A DNA stretch of 64,000 nt. Origin: Chthoniobacter sp. Its GTDB lineage: Bacteria > Verrucomicrobiota > Verrucomicrobiia > Chthoniobacterales > Chthoniobacteraceae. The DNA is taken from the NCBI GenBank assembly GCA_021414005.1, contig JAIOPH010000033.1:40245-104244 (forward strand), given 5' to 3'. Shown here one piece after another: positions 61,888 to 64,000 of the stretch. The position numbers and the translations under genes were made by a program. Under the pieces are notes generated by a model. It was given only the letters and a program-made list of their open reading frames with translations, did no database searches and was not told the origin of the DNA. The stretch's first letter is position 1, and each line of letters opens with the position of its first letter.

Positions 61888-61893
61888 ATTATA
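61888..61893 (-). promoter_or_regulatory. Perfect -10 hexamer upstream of EPS operon
   Basis: On the minus strand TATAAT occurs at 61888-61893, 52 bp before the barrel-gene ATG at 61835. It lies in an A/T-rich patch that stands out in this GC-rich window. A matching -35 at 17 bp is not convincing. A second possible element, TTGACG, lies downstream. The region is divergent from the DUF3500 gene. Confidence 0.35.
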
Positions 61894-61982
61894 GTGTGAT
61901 ATTTTCCTGCGCGGATGTGGTTAGCAAGGCGGATGCCCAGCCCGTTCTTGCTTCACCGACAAAGCGTGGCAGCCTCCGTCTC

Positions 61983-63002
61983 ATGAACCCGAATCAAAAC
62001 CCCGCCCTGTGCCCCGATTGTGACGCTCCCCGCATTCACGTCCTCGGCGAACGACCGCTCGACCGCCGCGCCTTTCTCCGCACCAGCGCCGCCGCCGTCG
62101 CCGCCAGCGTCGCACCGTGGGCCCGCGCGGCAGAGCCGCCAAAAAGCGAAACCCTCGTCGCCCAGCTCTATAAATCCCTCACCGAGGAACAGCGCAAAGC
62201 CGTCTGCTTTGGCTTCGCCGACCCTAAGCGCAAACTCGTGGACAATAACTGGCAGATCGTCCCTCAGACCGTCGGTGGATTTTTCGACAAAGACCAGCAG
62301 GCACTGATCGCCGACATCTTCACGGGTCTGCATTCTCCCGAATATGCGGAGCGCGTCATGGCGCAAGTCGCGCACGACAGCGGCAAGGCTGGTTTCGGCG
62401 CATCGAGCGTCGCCCTTTTCGGCGAACCCGGCACCGGCAAGTTCGAGCTCGTCCTCACTGGCCGACACTGCACACGCCGCTGCGATGGCGATTCCGTGGA
62501 GGGCGTCGCCTTCGGTGGCCCCATCTTCTACGGCCACGCCGCCGGCGGCTTTAACGAAAAGGCCGACCACGCCGGCAACGCCTATTGGTTTCAGGCCCAG
62601 CGCGCCAACGGTGTCTATCAAATGCTCGACGGGAAACAGCGCGAGCGCGCCCTTCTTGACAAAGCCCGTGAGGAAGACGGCGAGGACACCGTGAAACTCT
62701 CCGGCAAAAAGAACGGCCTCGACGGCATCCGCGTCGGCGACCTCAGCAAGGACCAGCAGGCTGAAGTCCACGCCGTCCTCCGCGATCTGCTCGCCCCATT
62801 CCGCCAGCAAGACGCCGACGAGGCGATGCGCCTCATCAAAGCCTCCGGCACGGAAAACCTCCACATGGCCTTCTACAAAAGCGGCGACATCGGCAACGAC
62901 GGGGTCTGGGATGTCTGGCAAGTCGAAGGCCCCGACATGATCTGGTATTTCCGCGGCTCCCCGCACGTCCACGTTTGGGCGAATATCCGCGCGGCGGGGT
63001 AG
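61983..63002 (+). CDS. Tat-exported DUF3500 protein
   Basis: A 339-residue DUF3500-family protein of unknown function. The body includes PQTVGGFFDKDQQALIADIFTGL, FELVLTGRHCTRRCDGDSVEGVAFGGPIFYGH and a terminal WYFRGSPHVHVWANI, typical of the family. A Tat-like signal (DRRAFLRTSAAAVAASVAPWARA) begins at about residue 26. Before it is an unusual segment with C10-P-D-C13 (NPALCPDCDAPRIHVLG), which could be a zinc or haem/thiol motif that remains on the cytosolic side. ATG 61983 was chosen because upstream codons are not conserved in character. Confidence 0.85.
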   Translation: MNPNQNPALCPDCDAPRIHVLGERPLDRRAFLRTSAAAVAASVAPWARAAEPPKSETLVAQLYKSLTEEQRKAVCFGFADPKRKLVDNNWQIVPQTVGGFFDKDQQALIADIFTGLHSPEYAERVMAQVAHDSGKAGFGASSVALFGEPGTGKFELVLTGRHCTRRCDGDSVEGVAFGGPIFYGHAAGGFNEKADHAGNAYWFQAQRANGVYQMLDGKQRERALLDKAREEDGEDTVKLSGKKNGLDGIRVGDLSKDQQAEVHAVLRDLLAPFRQQDADEAMRLIKASGTENLHMAFYKSGDIGNDGVWDVWQVEGPDMIWYFRGSPHVHVWANIRAAG

Positions 63003-63397
63003 GGACCGCTGATTAAAACGGAGAGCGCTAACAAACTTTCCGAGGAAAAAAGGGCGACCCGGAAAAGCCGGGGAGTCTCCCCTCGGTCTGGAAAAGAGTT
63101 TTCCGGGGTCGGAGGCTCCTGGCTTCCATCCCTCCCACACTGCCGGCAGCCTTTCCCATCCCCGGCGACATCGGCGCGCACCTACGCCACCTGTCACAGC
63201 GCCGCATCGCCTCGTGGGTGGCGCGCCGACGGTTGGTCATGGGCCTCCGTCCATCAGGAAAAGGCCGAATCCAAACCGGCGAAGGCCAAATCCAAACCGT
63301 CGGAGGCCGAAGTCAAACCGTCGAAGCCCGAATCCAAACCGGAAAAGGGCTTTTCCTGGCAGCTCTCCGTCCTCTGTAACCTCTCTGTGAAACGGGC
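63003..63397. other. Non-coding region with small hairpins and 21-bp repeats
   Basis: No gene is assigned in these 395 bases. Shortly after the DUF3500 stop is GGGGAG-T-CTCCCC (63070-63082), a candidate weak terminator without a T-tract. Four imperfect 21-bp units are annotated separately. Open frames cross the region but read as low-complexity Lys/Pro or Arg-rich sequence. Confidence 0.5.
63261..63344. repeat. Four imperfect 21-bp tandem repeats
   Basis: Units begin at 63261, 63282, 63303 and 63324 with consensus AAGGCCGAATCCAAACCGKCG. The unit length is exactly seven codons; forward translation would be KAESKPA, KAKSKPS, EAEVKPS and KPESKPE, like the linkers of basic proteins. The surrounding frame is open but not convincing as a gene. 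They may be a remnant of a Lys/Pro-rich C-terminus or simple tandem duplication. Confidence 0.7.
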
Positions 63398-63545
63398 TTA
63401 CAGCAGCTCCCCCTGCTCGCCCTTCGCTTCGTTCTTCGCCTGCTTGAAGTTCGCCGGGGCCCGTCCGGTTGCTCGGCGCGCTGCGTGCCGGTCATCAGCC
63501 CCTCGATGGTCAGCAGTTGCAGGCGCGCATATTTCTTCTCCTCGT
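63398..63545 (-). pseudogene. C-terminal tail of a lost gene, frameshifted
   Basis: On the minus strand, EEKKYARLQLLTIEGLMTGTQRAEQPD reads well, then a one-base shift leads into APANFKQAKNEAKGEQGELL and a TAA at 63398-63400. The pattern (LTIEGLxxGTQRAExPD, then NFKxAK and a final GEL) resembles C-termini I associate with helicase or DNA-methyltransferase proteins of restriction systems, but I cannot name the family with confidence. Upstream coding sequence is absent, replaced by palindromic repeats. Confidence 0.45.
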
Positions 63546-63678
63546 TCCGAAGTTCCACTTCGGAACGCCATGTCTGCGAAGCTTTGCTTCCAGTACCGTC
63601 CCGCTGCTATGAACCGCCGCTCCCTCGATGAAGCAAAGCTTCAATGGGAGGGCCGTTCCGAAGCTCAGCTTCGGAACG
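63543..63678. repeat. REP-like paired palindromes
   Basis: Two strong palindromes, CGTTCCGAAG-TTCCA-CTTCGGAACG (63543-63567) and CGTTCCGAAGCT-C-AGCTTCGGAACG (63654-63678), bracket smaller ones (GAAGCTTTGCTTC and GAAGCAAAGCTTC). Flanking CTCCTCGTTCC and GGAACGAGGAG also pair with one another. The whole could form a cruciform or stem-loop array, typical of repetitive extragenic palindromic elements. Confidence 0.7.
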
Positions 63679-63705
63679 AGGAGGAAAAATCCCCCGCCTC
63701 TCGAG

Positions 63706-63860
63706 CATATTTTTGCCTCGCCAGAATTCTCGCACGCCTCCCTGATCATATTCCTGCCTCGCCAGAATTCTGGCACCCCTCCCTGATCATATTCCTGCCT
63801 CGCCAGAATTCTGGCACCCCTCCCCGATCATATTCTTGCCCCGCCAGAATTCTCGCACAC
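63706..63860. repeat. 41-bp tandem repeats with EcoRI-centred palindrome
   Basis: Three full 41-bp units begin at 63706, 63747 and 63788, and a fourth truncated unit runs 63829-63860. Each carries GCCTCGCCAGAATTCT and two units hold the perfect 12-bp palindrome CCAGAATTCTGG. Units 2 and 3 are nearly identical, while 1 and 4 share GAATTCTCGCAC. The last unit stops abruptly where the IS3-like element begins. There are no spacers, so this is not a CRISPR. Confidence 0.85.
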
Positions 63861-64000
63861 TGAGCCTGTCTCGGTTTCGCGGACAGTGTTTGGGTAGGCT
63901 GGACACGGGAGGTTTAATGGTGGGAGTTCTCGAAGTCCACAGGTGACTTGTAGCCGAGCGCGCTGTGGAGCCGCGTGCGGTTGTAGAAGGTTTCGATGTA
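63861..64000 (-). mobile_element. IS3-family insertion sequence, end within window
   Basis: The element continues beyond the window. Its outer end is probably at 63861, where TGAGCCTGTCTCGG starts; TG is the usual IS3-family terminal dinucleotide. It directly abuts the truncated fourth 41-bp repeat, so it inserted into the array. The transposase gene reads from right to left and stops 50 bp inside the end. Confidence 0.75.
63914..64000 (-). CDS. IS3-family transposase OrfB, C-terminal end (partial)
   Basis: The minus strand encodes the C-terminal 28 residues of an integrase-core (rve) transposase: FYNRTRLHSALGYKSPVDFE and a TAA at 63914-63916. The motif YNxxRxHxxLGYxSP is the well-known end of IS3-family OrfB proteins. 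The DDE catalytic residues lie beyond the window edge, so activity cannot be judged. Confidence 0.93.
   Translation of the reverse strand, partial: YIETFYNRTRLHSALGYKSPVDFENSHH

Noticed and set aside
63706..63860. CRISPR array
   Set aside because: The 41-bp units are directly contiguous without unique spacers and no cas genes are present.

Overview
The window looks like a chromosomal segment of a high-GC member of the Verrucomicrobiota (Planctomycetes-Verrucomicrobia-Chlamydiae group). The main reasons are a DUF1549/DUF1553 planctomycete-type cytochrome c protein beside three Tat-exported DUF1501 proteins, many twin-arginine signal peptides on secreted oxidoreductases and hypothetical proteins, a 34-residue AURKAIP1/COX24-like basic protein, and secreted beta-helix proteins. 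Assignment to a genus is not possible by eye.

Layout. 1-1572: an unassigned leader, then a Tat-exported sarcosine-oxidase-like gene that has decayed through stops and frameshifts. 1663-9368: an exported Gfo/Idh/MocA oxidoreductase, then a molybdenum-hydroxylase set (2Fe-2S subunit, exported Mo subunit, XdhC-like chaperone, MobA/MocA-like nucleotidyltransferase) coupled to a secreted beta-helix protein. 9459-11569: an OmpR-type regulator and its kinase. 11637-18845: DUF1501, cytochrome c/DUF1549/DUF1553, and two tandem DUF1501 genes. 19018-26972: hisG, a COX24-like mini-protein, a TPR protein, a type II NADH dehydrogenase, a broken helicase-nuclease remnant and a UvrD-family helicase. 27048-33423: a sensory island with a hybrid kinase and a CHASE2 kinase on the minus strand, divergent from an outer-membrane barrel and a FecR-domain protein. 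33689-41331: mixed genes including fcl, a SpoIIE phosphatase/HATPase pair, an acyltransferase, a uronate-isomerase-like amidohydrolase and tRNA-Gly(GCC).

41504-61835 is a large exopolysaccharide locus. A polyprenyl-phosphate glycosylphosphotransferase and a methyltransferase run forward. They converge on a minus-strand run of 13 genes, many of them overlapping or nearly touching: outer-membrane barrel, Wza-like export protein, Wzc-like tyrosine autokinase, flippase with an unusual zinc-ribbon/coiled-coil N-terminus, beta-helix protein, three glycosyltransferases, MBOAT acyltransferase with an SGNH-like partner, O-antigen-ligase/polymerase, acyltransferase-3 and a PhyH dioxygenase. The inferred product is a Wzx/Wzy-type polysaccharide that is probably O-acylated. 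The fcl gene may supply GDP-fucose.

The right end (63003-64000) holds a Tat-exported DUF3500 gene's downstream region, several repeat families, a decayed gene tail, and an IS3-family element whose end sits inside a 41-bp tandem repeat array.

The best candidates for something new are the flippase fusion with its polysaccharide locus, and the CHASE2/FecR sensory island. All family names come from motif recognition by eye; no database search was run.
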